A DNA stretch of 19,805 nt, taken from the NCBI GenBank assembly GCA_900545725.1, contig URAI01000042.1:1-19805 (forward strand), given 5' to 3'. Positions 6,865-14,433 of this stretch are shown here, piece by piece. Made by a program: the position numbers and the translations under genes. The stretch comes from an uncultured Eubacterium sp. Lineage in GTDB: Bacteria > Bacillota > Clostridia > Lachnospirales > Lachnospiraceae. The notes beneath the pieces are model-generated. The model did not search any database and was not told where the DNA came from. It worked only from the letters and a program-made list of their open reading frames with translations. Each line of letters opens with the position of its first letter. Position 1 is the stretch's first letter.

Positions 6865-6893
6865 ATTATATTATAAATTTTTATTAATGTCAA
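6865..6893 (-). promoter_or_regulatory. Consensus promoter upstream of the acetyltransferase gene
   Basis: On the minus strand, TTGACA (6893-6888), a 17-base spacer and TATAAT (6870-6865) are a perfect housekeeping promoter. It starts just past the sensor kinase stop at 6930 and leaves an untranslated leader of about 180 bases before 6675. This leader holds little beyond the 15-codon frame. Confidence 0.75.
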
Positions 6894-6929
6894 AAAAATG
6901 AATAATTATACATTCTTAATATCTTCATT

Positions 6930-8189
6930 TTAAATACTCTGGCGGTCTCCATCTATATACAGAATAATATCCGTTTCAAATCGTTCATTTCTCCCATCTA
7001 TGACCAATGAACCTTCATATTTACTTACAATCCGCTTTATATTTTCTAGTCCATATCCATGATTATCACCTTTTTTGCTTACAATATGTCCATCAAGTCT
7101 CTTTACATTGCCATCATATAAATTAGACATTGATATCTGTAACATTCCCACATTATATTTAATGTCTAAATTGACTTTTGAATTACTTTTTGCATTCTCT
7201 AACGCATTATCAAGCAGATTTCCTAAGATAACATTTACATCATACATATTCATATCAAGACTTTCAGGTATAACAATTGACACATCTAATTGAAGTGATT
7301 TACGCATGAATTTTTCGGCGTAGAAATTTAAAATACCATCAAAAGCATCATGACCAGTATTATAAATATTCTGAGCTTCTATAATTTCATTATTTATCTG
7401 ATGTAAATATTCTTTTGCCTTCTCTATATCCTTCTTTATAAGTAAGTCATTTATCTCCCTAATATGATGTTTCATATCATGCCTTATCATTTGTATTTGT
7501 CTATTATTATTGATGTCACTTCTTATCTGCTGTTCATATATATTCATCTGTTGTTTTAATTCAAGATTTTCTCTCTCATATAAAAAACGATCTAACATGG
7601 ACATATAAAAAATATATAGCATAATATTAAAAATCAACACAATAACACTTATAGTTATTACAGCAATTCTTGAAACTACCATATTCTTATAGACCACATA
7701 CAGTGTAGCGATACTTAGAATAGCTGAAAATAACAATAAATACCATTGTCCTGATAAATCAACCTTACCCTTTTCTTTAAAAATATTTTTTAGTCCAATT
7801 ACTATTATATAAAAAAACAAAACAGAAATGAAAGAACTGATAATTTCATAATTATTAGAATCTGGGGCTTCATATAATAAGAATGAAGCCAGCATATCTA
7901 TTACAAACATAATTCCATAAACCATTACACTTAATAAAATTTTCTTTCTAAATTTCCCATCAAACCCCATAGATAAAAATATTATTCCGATAATTGTAAC
8001 TATTAAATTAATCAATACATTATGAAATACCAGATAACATATTAATGTCATAAAATATGTAATAATGCAGTTTAGAATGTTTATCTTTACAGAATACATC
8101 TCTAAAAAAATTTTGAAATATTGCAAAATAACAAATATTCTTATTAACTCTGTAACACCAGAAACAATAATATCTTCAAGCGGTATCAT
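6930..8189 (-). CDS. AgrC-like membrane sensor histidine kinase (GHKL type)
   Basis: Membrane sensor of 419 residues, partner of the regulator immediately upstream. About six hydrophobic helices fill residues 1-200. A linker helix (about 201-230) leads to the phospho-acceptor box IRHDMKHH with His237, the form typical of HPK10 kinases such as AgrC. The GHKL ATPase domain follows: GNLLDNALENA (323-333, N-box) and HGYGLENI (377-384, G-box). The start at 8189 lies 3 bases after the regulator's stop, whose last glycine codons GGGGGG act as ribosome site. It is the last gene of the ABC transporter module and has no visible terminator. By family the input is probably an extracellular peptide or envelope signal, but the ligand is not shown by the sequence. 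Confidence 0.88.
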   Translation of the reverse strand: MIPLEDIIVSGVTELIRIFVILQYFKIFLEMYSVKINILNCIITYFMTLICYLVFHNVLINLIVTIIGIIFLSMGFDGKFRKKILLSVMVYGIMFVIDMLASFLLYEAPDSNNYEIISSFISVLFFYIIVIGLKNIFKEKGKVDLSGQWYLLLFSAILSIATLYVVYKNMVVSRIAVITISVIVLIFNIMLYIFYMSMLDRFLYERENLELKQQMNIYEQQIRSDINNNRQIQMIRHDMKHHIREINDLLIKKDIEKAKEYLHQINNEIIEAQNIYNTGHDAFDGILNFYAEKFMRKSLQLDVSIVIPESLDMNMYDVNVILGNLLDNALENAKSNSKVNLDIKYNVGMLQISMSNLYDGNVKRLDGHIVSKKGDNHGYGLENIKRIVSKYEGSLVIDGRNERFETDIILYIDGDRQSI

Positions 8190-8192
8190 GCA

Positions 8193-8918
8193 TTACCCCC
8201 CTACACACTTGTTATACTCTATCATTTTTATGCTAAATGCATCTTTATATTTTCGTCCAATATTAATAACATGTCCATTATCCATTTCACAGACATCTTT
8301 TTTACACATTTTAATATGTCGTAAGTTTATTATAAATGATTGTGCAACTAAAGCAAAGCTAAACGGCAGCCTTTCTATAAGTTCTTTCATTTTTCCAACA
8401 TATTCTTTTTGTGTTCCATCGCTGCATATTATTTTTATATGCTTTCTGTCACTTTCAAAATATACAATATCTCCATAATGAATCCTATTTTTTATTCTAT
8501 TATATTCATAAGTAAAATATCTGTTATCATGTTCATCCAGTTCTAATAGTTTTGAAACATTATTAACTACCTTTTTCTCATCGATAGGCTTTACTATAAA
8601 ATCATACGGATGAACTTTAAATAATTCCATTGCATAATTGGTTTTCGATGAAATATATATAATATGCATAGCTTCATCTTTTATATCGTTGCGTATATAT
8701 TCGCCAACATGAACACCATTTTTACCTGGCATTTCTATATCTAAAAACAACAAATCAACTTTTATTTTTTGTGGAACATCCCTAATAAAATCCTCAGCAC
8801 GATACCATATATTTATTTGAACATCTAACCCTGCCATTTTAAAATAATCAATTAAGATTTTCTCAAGCTCTGAACATGTTGATATTTCATCGTCACATAT
8901 ACCTATTTGATAAACCAT
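8193..8918 (-). CDS. LytTR-family response regulator of the transporter module
   Basis: Cytoplasmic regulator of 241 residues. The receiver domain (about 1-120) has CDDE at 8-11, the phospho-acceptor Asp60 in LLFLDIEMPG and Lys110 in DFIVKP. The LytTR domain (about 135-235) has IVYFESDRKHIKI and FIINLRHI, typical of the family. AGGGG lies 7 bases before the start codon. It is followed directly by its kinase and preceded by a small membrane protein gene 3 bases away. It differs well from the regulator at 578-1282, so the two pairs are not a recent duplication. The likely target is the module's own promoter region (see the box pair at 13367-13396). Confidence 0.92.
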   Translation of the reverse strand: MVYQIGICDDEISTCSELEKILIDYFKMAGLDVQINIWYRAEDFIRDVPQKIKVDLLFLDIEMPGKNGVHVGEYIRNDIKDEAMHIIYISSKTNYAMELFKVHPYDFIVKPIDEKKVVNNVSKLLELDEHDNRYFTYEYNRIKNRIHYGDIVYFESDRKHIKIICSDGTQKEYVGKMKELIERLPFSFALVAQSFIINLRHIKMCKKDVCEMDNGHVINIGRKYKDAFSIKMIEYNKCVGG

Positions 8919-8921
8919 TTT

Positions 8922-9179
8922 TTATCCCCTAATTCTATTCTTTATAAAACCAATTAAAACTAACCCTGCAACAATCATAATTGCAACAGCAATTATTTCA
9001 CTCCAGTACTCAGCTCCATTAATTAACAGCATAACAAAGATAACAACTTCAATGCTTAATAATATTCTCACCTTATTCTTTAGATATTTCTTTTCTGAAT
9101 CAGACAATTCATTATTAATATTATCTACCGGCGACAGAAAAAAAATTATTATTTTTACTATCTGATAATATTTTTCCAT
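8922..9179 (-). CDS. Small two-helix membrane protein
   Basis: Up to 85 residues: a hydrophobic start, a charged linker (NNELSDSEKKYLKNK, about 22-36), two membrane helices (about 38-54 and 60-79) and a basic tail FIKNRIRG. The ATG at 9179 overlaps the ATPase gene by 59 bases and has no ribosome site. A TTG at 9107, outside the overlap, would give 61 residues (LSDSEKKY onward) and may be the real start. I do not recognise the family. Its place between the transporter ATPase and the regulator suggests an accessory role, for example linking transporter to sensor, immunity, or a peptide signal precursor. None of these is shown. Confidence 0.6.
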   Translation of the reverse strand: MEKYYQIVKIIIFFLSPVDNINNELSDSEKKYLKNKVRILLSIEVVIFVMLLINGAEYWSEIIAVAIMIVAGLVLIGFIKNRIRG

Positions 9180-9822
9180 CTACAATCGTAATTATTCTAT
9201 TTGTTTTTTCAGCTATTTTCATATCATGTGTTACAATTATTATTGTCTTCCCCTGCTCATTAATTTTTTTTAAAATTTCAAACACTTCCTCACCTGTCCT
9301 TTGATCAAGCGCTCCTGTAGGCTCATCGGCAAGTATTATATTTACATTAGTAACAAGTGCTCTTGCTATAGCAACTCTTTGTTGTTGTCCTCCTGACATT
9401 TTCCCCGGTAATTTATTTTTCTCATCTATAATTCCTAACTGAATAAGCTGTTGATTAACAAGTTTCTTTCTTTGAGACCTTTTTATATTGTTAGCAAGTA
9501 ATGGAAGCTCAATATTTTCATATGCTGTATAATAATCCATTAATGCAAAATGCTGAAATACAAATCCTATGTTTTTCTTTCTAAAATCATGCATATCAGA
9601 TTTATTTAATTCCGATACTTTAATATCATCCACTATATAATTTCCTTCTGTAGCTGTATCCATGCAGCCAAGAATATTAAGCAGTGTACTCTTTCCACTT
9701 CCTGATGGTCCAATAATGGCAACAAATTCTCCATTATCTATTGTAAGGGAAACGTTATCAAGTGCTTTTTTATTATCTACTTTTATATCATATATTTTTG
9801 AAATATTTTCCAGTTTAATCAT
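9121..9822 (-). CDS. ABC transporter ATP-binding protein, MacB/LolD type
   Basis: Cytoplasmic ATPase of 233 residues that would power the two FtsX-type permeases encoded just upstream. All ABC motifs are present: Walker A GPSGSGKST (about 38-46), Q-loop VFQHFALM, signature MSGGQQQRVAIARAL, Walker B IILADEPTGALD with the D-loop, and the switch His in VTHD. The sequence around FVFQHFALMDYYTAYENIELPL is typical of the MacB/LolD/BceA subgroup. The ATG at 9822 follows AGGAGG by 6 bases; a GTG at 9828 abuts that site and is not favoured. The gene starts 12 bases after the permease stop, so it is co-transcribed. Confidence 0.93.
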   Translation of the reverse strand: MIKLENISKIYDIKVDNKKALDNVSLTIDNGEFVAIIGPSGSGKSTLLNILGCMDTATEGNYIVDDIKVSELNKSDMHDFRKKNIGFVFQHFALMDYYTAYENIELPLLANNIKRSQRKKLVNQQLIQLGIIDEKNKLPGKMSGGQQQRVAIARALVTNVNIILADEPTGALDQRTGEEVFEILKKINEQGKTIIIVTHDMKIAEKTNRIITIVDGKILSDSKNNNFFSVAGR

Positions 9823-9834
9823 ATCCACCCTCCT

Positions 9835-10947
9835 CTATTCTATATCTTTTAATGCAACGGCAGGCTGAATTCTAGATACAATAAATGCCGGATAAACAAT
9901 TGTTAATACAATAGAAATAACATTAATCAAAAGAACTGTAATAAAAGTTAATTTATTAAATGAAATCGTTAAAAAATTATGTTTTACTATTTTAAGAATC
10001 ATATATATAACTATAAATACTACAAAAGATGCCAAGCATAAAACAGATACATCTCCTGTTATTTTCATCAATATCCTGATATTGCTAAAACCATATGTAC
10101 TTCTAATTGCAATTTCCTTTTTCCTCTGTATAATTAAAAATTCAGATATTAACATACAATTTAATAAACAAAAAATATAAACCAAAATATTTACAGAAAA
10201 TTTTTCTTTATATAACGTCGAATTAATTGTACTTGCACCCTCTCCTTTTTCACTTTTACTCTCTATAAGTGCATATCTGCTTTCTTTCATAATATTTTTA
10301 TATATTATTTTATAGCTATTATTTATATCCTTGCTATTACTACCAATTTCAATTGTATACGCATACTGTTCACGTATATTTTTTAACATATTATCTCCAA
10401 TTGAACCTATATAAAAAACTATTTTATAATCAAGATAATCAGAATCTTTATTTCCAATAACTCCTACCACTTCATATTTTTCACCATCAAATGTAACATA
10501 TTTTTTTCCGTCCTCCTCATAAGCATATTTATATTGATATCTCCCCAACGCAACTATCTTTTTATCAATATCATCATACCTTGAACCTGGTAATCGTCCT
10601 TCAACTAATTCATAATTAATATCTTCGTTTTGCTTTAGGATTATTTCTATCCTGTTTGAAGATTTTTTTTCTTCAAAAAAAACATTTGTTTTTCCAGCTA
10701 ATATAACATTTCCGTCTGCTACCCCTTCCGAACAATTAGTTATTACATCTTTTTTACTATTATCCGTTATTTCCAATGATATTCTGTTAGAATACTGAAA
10801 TCTGACTCTGTCTTCTTCTTTCTGAAATGCCTTATTATATATATTAAGAGCTCCAAAAATTGTAAAATAAACCAGTAATTGACCTAAAATGAAAAAGATA
10901 GCAGTAAGTTTATATCTAAAAACACCTCTAAATATTTTTTTTCCCAT
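9835..10947 (-). CDS. ABC transporter permease, FtsX/MacB type (second)
   Basis: Membrane subunit of 370 residues with the MacB layout: one N-terminal helix (about 14-35), a large extracytoplasmic domain (about 40-245) and three C-terminal helices (about 250-272, 298-320, 333-356). The cytoplasmic loop EIAIRSTYGFSNIRIL couples to the ATPase, and the end IQPAVALKDIE is the usual FtsX-family tail. AGAGGA lies 8 bases upstream of the start and overlaps the end of the preceding permease gene. MacB-type transporters usually do not pass substrate through the membrane but use ATP to drive motion in the outer domain. They act in peptide export, lipoprotein release or peptide resistance. Substrate unknown. 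Confidence 0.85.
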   Translation of the reverse strand: MGKKIFRGVFRYKLTAIFFILGQLLVYFTIFGALNIYNKAFQKEEDRVRFQYSNRISLEITDNSKKDVITNCSEGVADGNVILAGKTNVFFEEKKSSNRIEIILKQNEDINYELVEGRLPGSRYDDIDKKIVALGRYQYKYAYEEDGKKYVTFDGEKYEVVGVIGNKDSDYLDYKIVFYIGSIGDNMLKNIREQYAYTIEIGSNSKDINNSYKIIYKNIMKESRYALIESKSEKGEGASTINSTLYKEKFSVNILVYIFCLLNCMLISEFLIIQRKKEIAIRSTYGFSNIRILMKITGDVSVLCLASFVVFIVIYMILKIVKHNFLTISFNKLTFITVLLINVISIVLTIVYPAFIVSRIQPAVALKDIE

Positions 10948-10959
10948 AATGTTGTCCTC

Positions 10960-12180
10960 TCAGTTCTTCATCATATCAATTATTTTTGCCCTTCTAATTA
11001 ATATTATTGGAATTAAACAAGATACCGCTATCATAAATAACAATTCAAAAAATAATATTAGTGGAACTTCAATACAATGAGCCATCCTTGCATAATAATA
11101 ATTATAAGCTATTGTAAATTTATGCATATTGGGTATTAAACTACCGAATATCATAAATTGGCTATAAAGATATGCAAATATCCCGGAAATGAATATAATA
11201 ACTAGATTTTTTATTATTACTAAAGAATAAATATCATTATATTTACATCCACATATGATTAATAATGCATAATCTTTTTTATTAATTATACATTCAACTA
11301 TATTAACTGTAGATATGGATAAAATAGATATTAAAAACAATAGCAACGCTGCCATAAATTCTTTATCAGAAGAAATATTAATTTCAGAAATTCTATCTTC
11401 CAACTTTTCACCCTCATTGGTGATTGCCGCATTAATACCTTCTTTTTGCATCATATGAATAATTTTATTTTCCACATCATTTCTTACTTTTGAATCACAA
11501 ACATAATATATAGGTGTCACAAATGACGTCATTTCATCAAAAGAAAATAACTCATCATATCTTTTAGTTAAAATTAACCCACACTGCTTAAGATTATAAT
11601 ATTTTATATTGTTAGTTTCACTAATTAAGAACTGTGCATCAGAATCTAAAAATCCTGCAACCACACATTCTACATCTCCATTTTTCCCTAAACATTTAAA
11701 CATATCATTTATACTATACTCACCCTTAAAACTATCACCCAATAAAACATATTCAAATTCAGAGCTATTATCATTTATTTGTTGTTTTAATTCTTCTGAA
11801 ATGCCTATATTACATACACTACTAAGATTGTTATCACACACTATAGTATCAATAGTCTCTTTACTATCAACTGATAAGACAGAACTATTTGATATTTTTC
11901 CGCTAAACTCTATTTCTGGAATTTTACTAATAATTTCACCTATTTTAATACCTTCTTCATAGCCGCTTTTTGCTGAAAATGTAATTTTGTTGATATTATA
12001 AGGATTGATAGAATATGCATTTTTTTCATGAAATATGTTATTATATGTTTTATAGTAATTAAAAAAAACTTTATCTGATAAATAGAATGATAATAAACAT
12101 ATTAAAAATATCAGTATAGTAACAAACCATCTTTTTTCTATCATTTTATATGTGATTTTTAATTTATTAATCAGTTTCAT
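10960..12180 (-). CDS. ABC transporter permease, FtsX/MacB type (first)
   Basis: 406 residues from the ATG at 12180. There is one N-terminal helix (about 18-38), an extracytoplasmic domain of about 235 residues and three C-terminal helices (about 278-300, 323-345, 370-395), the same layout as the next gene but with little sequence in common. The two probably pair as a heterodimer on one ATPase. The loop after the second helix (INKKDYALLIICGCKYNDIYSL) corresponds to the coupling region. The start at 12180 is chosen because GGGGATTAGT precedes it. A longer frame back to 12258 would translate the hairpin cluster into an unlikely hydrophilic lead and is rejected. Confidence 0.75.
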   Translation of the reverse strand: MKLINKLKITYKMIEKRWFVTILIFLICLLSFYLSDKVFFNYYKTYNNIFHEKNAYSINPYNINKITFSAKSGYEEGIKIGEIISKIPEIEFSGKISNSSVLSVDSKETIDTIVCDNNLSSVCNIGISEELKQQINDNSSEFEYVLLGDSFKGEYSINDMFKCLGKNGDVECVVAGFLDSDAQFLISETNNIKYYNLKQCGLILTKRYDELFSFDEMTSFVTPIYYVCDSKVRNDVENKIIHMMQKEGINAAITNEGEKLEDRISEINISSDKEFMAALLLFLISILSISTVNIVECIINKKDYALLIICGCKYNDIYSLVIIKNLVIIFISGIFAYLYSQFMIFGSLIPNMHKFTIAYNYYYARMAHCIEVPLILFFELLFMIAVSCLIPIILIRRAKIIDMMKN

Positions 12181-12198
12181 ACTAATCCCCATTTCTAA

Positions 12199-12340
12199 GC
12201 AACTTTGTTGCGAAGAGGCGAAGAAAATTCGCAAAGACGATTTTTCTTCTGCCATCACGGCTATTTATTCTGCTCAGAAACAAATAGCCAGTTCATTTAT
12301 GAACTTGTGAATAATCAGTATATCAATCTGATTATTCACA
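12199..12340 (-). repeat. Cluster of tandem hairpins between lipoprotein and permease genes
   Basis: Three inverted repeats abut with no gap: 12306-12340 (13-base perfect arms TGTGAATAATCAG and CTGATTATTCACA, starting directly after the lipoprotein stop), 12290-12305 (7-base arms AGTTCAT and ATGAACT) and 12259-12289 (8-base arms GGCTATTT and AAATAGCC with a nested TTCT/AGAA stem). Then follow a stem of 12217-12227 with 12242-12253 (one bulge), a stem of TTGCGAA 12208-12214 with TTCGCAA 12228-12234 that crosses it, and GCAAC-TTT-GTTGC at 12199-12211 that competes with the latter. No T run follows the first hairpin. This could be a structured RNA controlling permease expression, an RNA-processing site, or a dispersed palindromic element. 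Confidence 0.7.
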
Positions 12341-13249
12341 CTATTCTCCAAGTATCCAATCTTTATTATAAGACTTCCATATTCTGAATTTTTCAAAATC
12401 TTCTATATTATATTTATACATTCCACATATATCATAAGAATAATTATCAATATACTCACTAAATTCAACTTTAATAAGAAACTGCTTATAATCATCTTTA
12501 TTATTGATCTCATTATAATCAATATAATAAACACCTGATTTTTCAATTTTTTTATTACAAATTATATCACATTCACTATAATCACTTTGCTTAAGCTCAT
12601 TTTTCATCTCTTCATAATCGTATGCAGAATATTTATTTTCATCTCCTAAATATTTTTTTAAAACATCTGAATTTATTCCATAAATACTACATGTAATTTG
12701 GGGATAAGTTTCATAAAAATCTTCATATAAGCAAAAAGATATTCCCTGAACATCATATGTATCATAATATTTATTATATGGTTTAGTATTATCTATTTTT
12801 TTATCCGCCTCGTCCATATATGTCGTAAAAGCTTCACTAACATGTTCTGTTTGATTATACTCTTCTTGTTTTTCTTGGAATGGCGGAGTTCCTATATGAT
12901 AATAACTCATTGAATTAGCCCTTAATGTAGCAATATTACATCCATCAGGTTTATTATACTTCGCATAAAAATCTAAATAAGAAAATTGATTGTCTTCTAT
13001 ATCATCATCTAAATATACTACGCCTCCAATTTTCTGACTCTGCTTTATATACGGAACATACAAATCAAATTCACCAAATTTTACATTTTTAAATCCATTC
13101 GTAGTTTCAATATTTTCTTCTTCACTTTCATTAATAATACCACTCGGCTTTTCAAGCTCCTCAACAACAATATCATTATCTTTATTATTACATGCACAAA
13201 TTAAAAACAAAAAAGAAATTATACCTAAAAACAGAAAAAATTTTTTCAT
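12341..13249 (-). CDS. Putative lipoprotein of the transporter module
   Basis: 302 residues with a clear lipoprotein signal: a KK start, a hydrophobic core (about 4-17) and lipobox ICAC with Cys20 as the lipid-bearing residue. The mature part is acidic, with a Glu/Asp-rich spacer (about 21-50), then a domain with many Tyr, Asp and Lys and several cysteines (in DGCNIATL, ISFCLYED, ITCSIYG, CDIICNKK, YDICGMY). I do not recognise the family. GAGG lies 6 bases before the start. As first gene of the module, and lying outside the membrane, it could capture the signal or substrate, shield the cell from a toxic peptide, or be itself the protein moved by the MacB-type transporter. These are guesses from context. 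Confidence 0.8.
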   Translation of the reverse strand: MKKFFLFLGIISFLFLICACNNKDNDIVVEELEKPSGIINESEEENIETTNGFKNVKFGEFDLYVPYIKQSQKIGGVVYLDDDIEDNQFSYLDFYAKYNKPDGCNIATLRANSMSYYHIGTPPFQEKQEEYNQTEHVSEAFTTYMDEADKKIDNTKPYNKYYDTYDVQGISFCLYEDFYETYPQITCSIYGINSDVLKKYLGDENKYSAYDYEEMKNELKQSDYSECDIICNKKIEKSGVYYIDYNEINNKDDYKQFLIKVEFSEYIDNYSYDICGMYKYNIEDFEKFRIWKSYNKDWILGE

Positions 13250-13268
13250 ACATTCCTCTTTCTAATAC

Positions 13269-13304
13269 GCATAATAGATAACCTTTTATTATTGTCTATT
13301 ATGC
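13269..13304 (-). promoter_or_regulatory. Inverted repeat in the lipoprotein leader
   Basis: Perfect 10-base arms GCATAATAGA and TCTATTATGC (13269-13278 and 13295-13304) with a 16-base loop end 20 bases upstream of the lipoprotein start, just before its ribosome site. The position suits an operator or an RNA hairpin affecting translation. Confidence 0.45.
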
Positions 13305-13345
13305 ATATTGTTTATAATCTTGAATTAACCACCAAAAGAACATCT

Positions 13346-13396
13346 ATCATATCTTTCAGTAGATGAATAAACTTTCTTCTATTTAAACTTAACACA
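13346..13396 (-). promoter_or_regulatory. Candidate LytTR-controlled promoter of the transporter module
   Basis: On the minus strand, TGTGTTAAG (13396-13388) and AAAGTTTAT (13375-13367) start exactly 21 bases apart, the spacing of LytTR box pairs. They match the published LytTR consensus at about 7 and 9 of 9 positions, and GTTAAG is the core of AgrA sites. A -10 TATGAT (13351-13346) lies where a 17-base spacer would put the -35 on the second box, which lacks a consensus -35. In such AT-rich DNA chance matches are common. The remaining bases of the 356-base gap 13250-13605 hold the leader hairpin, the dehydrogenase promoter and nothing else I can name. Confidence 0.35.
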
Positions 13397-13517
13397 TTTA
13401 TCCCGTCATATTTTCCAATGGGTACAACTTACATATAAAAAGGCATAATTTACATTACTATGTATCTGTAAAATGTGATTAAGCTACAAAATACAACAAC
13501 CTTATTTATATGACCAA

Positions 13518-13546
13518 TTTACATTTGTGATATTTAAAGTTATACT
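13518..13546 (+). promoter_or_regulatory. Promoter of the short-chain dehydrogenase gene
   Basis: TTTACA (13518-13523), a 17-base spacer and TATACT (13541-13546) match the housekeeping promoter at 5 of 6 bases in each box. It lies about 60 bases upstream of the start at 13606. A similar TTTACA occurs further upstream near 13448, facing TGTAAA. Confidence 0.55.
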
Positions 13547-13605
13547 TATCATAATATTTTAAAATTACGTTTATTAATTCACATGTATACAGAAAGGAAA
13601 TAACT

Positions 13606-14361
13606 ATGGCAATAGCATGTATTACAGGTGCAAGTTCCGGTATCGGTATGGAATTTGCCAAAAGATTAAGCAGAATGGGATACGAACTTATCCTTGTATC
13701 AAGAAATACTAAAGCTTTAAAAAAACTTGCAGGAACACTTCCTTGCAGATGTAAGATTATAAGCTGTGATTTATCAGATGAAAATAACTGTATTAAGCTC
13801 GCAGAATATCTTAAGACTAAAAACCTTACACTTTTTATTAATAATGCAGGCTTTGGTGACTGGGGTTCATTTGATAATACTGACCTTAATAAAGAGCTTG
13901 ATATGATTAATGTTAATATTAAAGCACTTCATATTTTAACAAAGGAAATTCTTAAAGATTTTAAAAAGAAAGACCGTGGATACATTCTTAATGTCGCATC
14001 CTCTGCCGGTCTGCTTGACGGTGGACCATATATGGCAGCATATTATGCAACCAAAGCATATGTAACCAGTCTTACAAGTTCAATATATGAGGAATTAAAA
14101 GAAGCCGGAAGCAATGTACATATAAGCATGTTATGTCCCGGACCTGTAGATACTAATTTTAATAATGTAGCAGGTGTTACATTCGCGCTGTCAGGAATAT
14201 CAGCTTCATATTGTGCCAGGTATGCATTGTCCGAATTATTCAAAGGTACACTCACAATAGTACCGACATTTACCATGAAAGCAGCCGTCCTTGCCGGAAA
14301 GTTCGCCCCAAGGAAGCTGCTTATAAAGATAACTGCAAAACAGCAGCTAAAAAAAGGTTAA
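13606..14361 (+). CDS. Short-chain dehydrogenase/reductase
   Basis: Cytoplasmic NAD(P)-dependent oxidoreductase of 251 residues, the classical SDR length. Visible: the cofactor motif TGASSGIG (7-14), an Arg after the second strand (SRN, about 32-34) that favours NADPH, Asp55 in SCDLSD, NNAG (79-82), the catalytic Ser near 132-133 in NVASSAG, and YxxxK at 146-150, then CPGPVDTNF. The closest broad group is the YqjQ/DltE-like SDRs of unknown substrate. AAGGA lies 8 bases upstream of the start. It is the only clearly functional rightward gene, diverging from the lipoprotein operon and converging on whiA, and it appears monocistronic. Confidence 0.92.
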   Translation: MAIACITGASSGIGMEFAKRLSRMGYELILVSRNTKALKKLAGTLPCRCKIISCDLSDENNCIKLAEYLKTKNLTLFINNAGFGDWGSFDNTDLNKELDMINVNIKALHILTKEILKDFKKKDRGYILNVASSAGLLDGGPYMAAYYATKAYVTSLTSSIYEELKEAGSNVHISMLCPGPVDTNFNNVAGVTFALSGISASYCARYALSELFKGTLTIVPTFTMKAAVLAGKFAPRKLLIKITAKQQLKKG

Positions 14362-14392
14362 TATTAATATATATACTGACATTTTCTAATGC

Positions 14393-14410
14393 AGAGTGGT
14401 TTTTCACTCT
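14393..14410 (+). terminator. Small hairpin downstream of the dehydrogenase gene
   Basis: Arms AGAGTG and CACTCT (14393-14398 and 14405-14410) with a 6-base loop lie 31 bases past the stop. No T run follows, so at best it is a weak terminator. Confidence 0.35.
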
Positions 14411-14433
14411 AATCCCAATTCTACAAGAGTTTT

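Noticed and set aside
6900..6929. 12-codon frame MKILRMYNYSFF just after the sensor kinase, considered as a signal peptide gene
   Set aside because: Too short, no ribosome site, no cysteine-containing precursor pattern, and it overlaps the -35 region of the next promoter.
9826..9828. GTG start for the ABC ATPase
   Set aside because: It directly abuts AGGAGG, leaving no spacing; the ATG at 9822 has a normal 6-base spacing.
11609..11962. 117-residue plus-strand frame within the first permease
   Set aside because: Antisense shadow in AT-rich DNA, no ribosome site and low-complexity Ser/Leu/Ile content.
10960..12258. Longer start for the first permease, adding 26 residues from 12258
   Set aside because: The extra part is the translated hairpin cluster (SSLRIFFASSQQSC-like), precedes the natural membrane helix, and a good ribosome site lies before the ATG at 12180.
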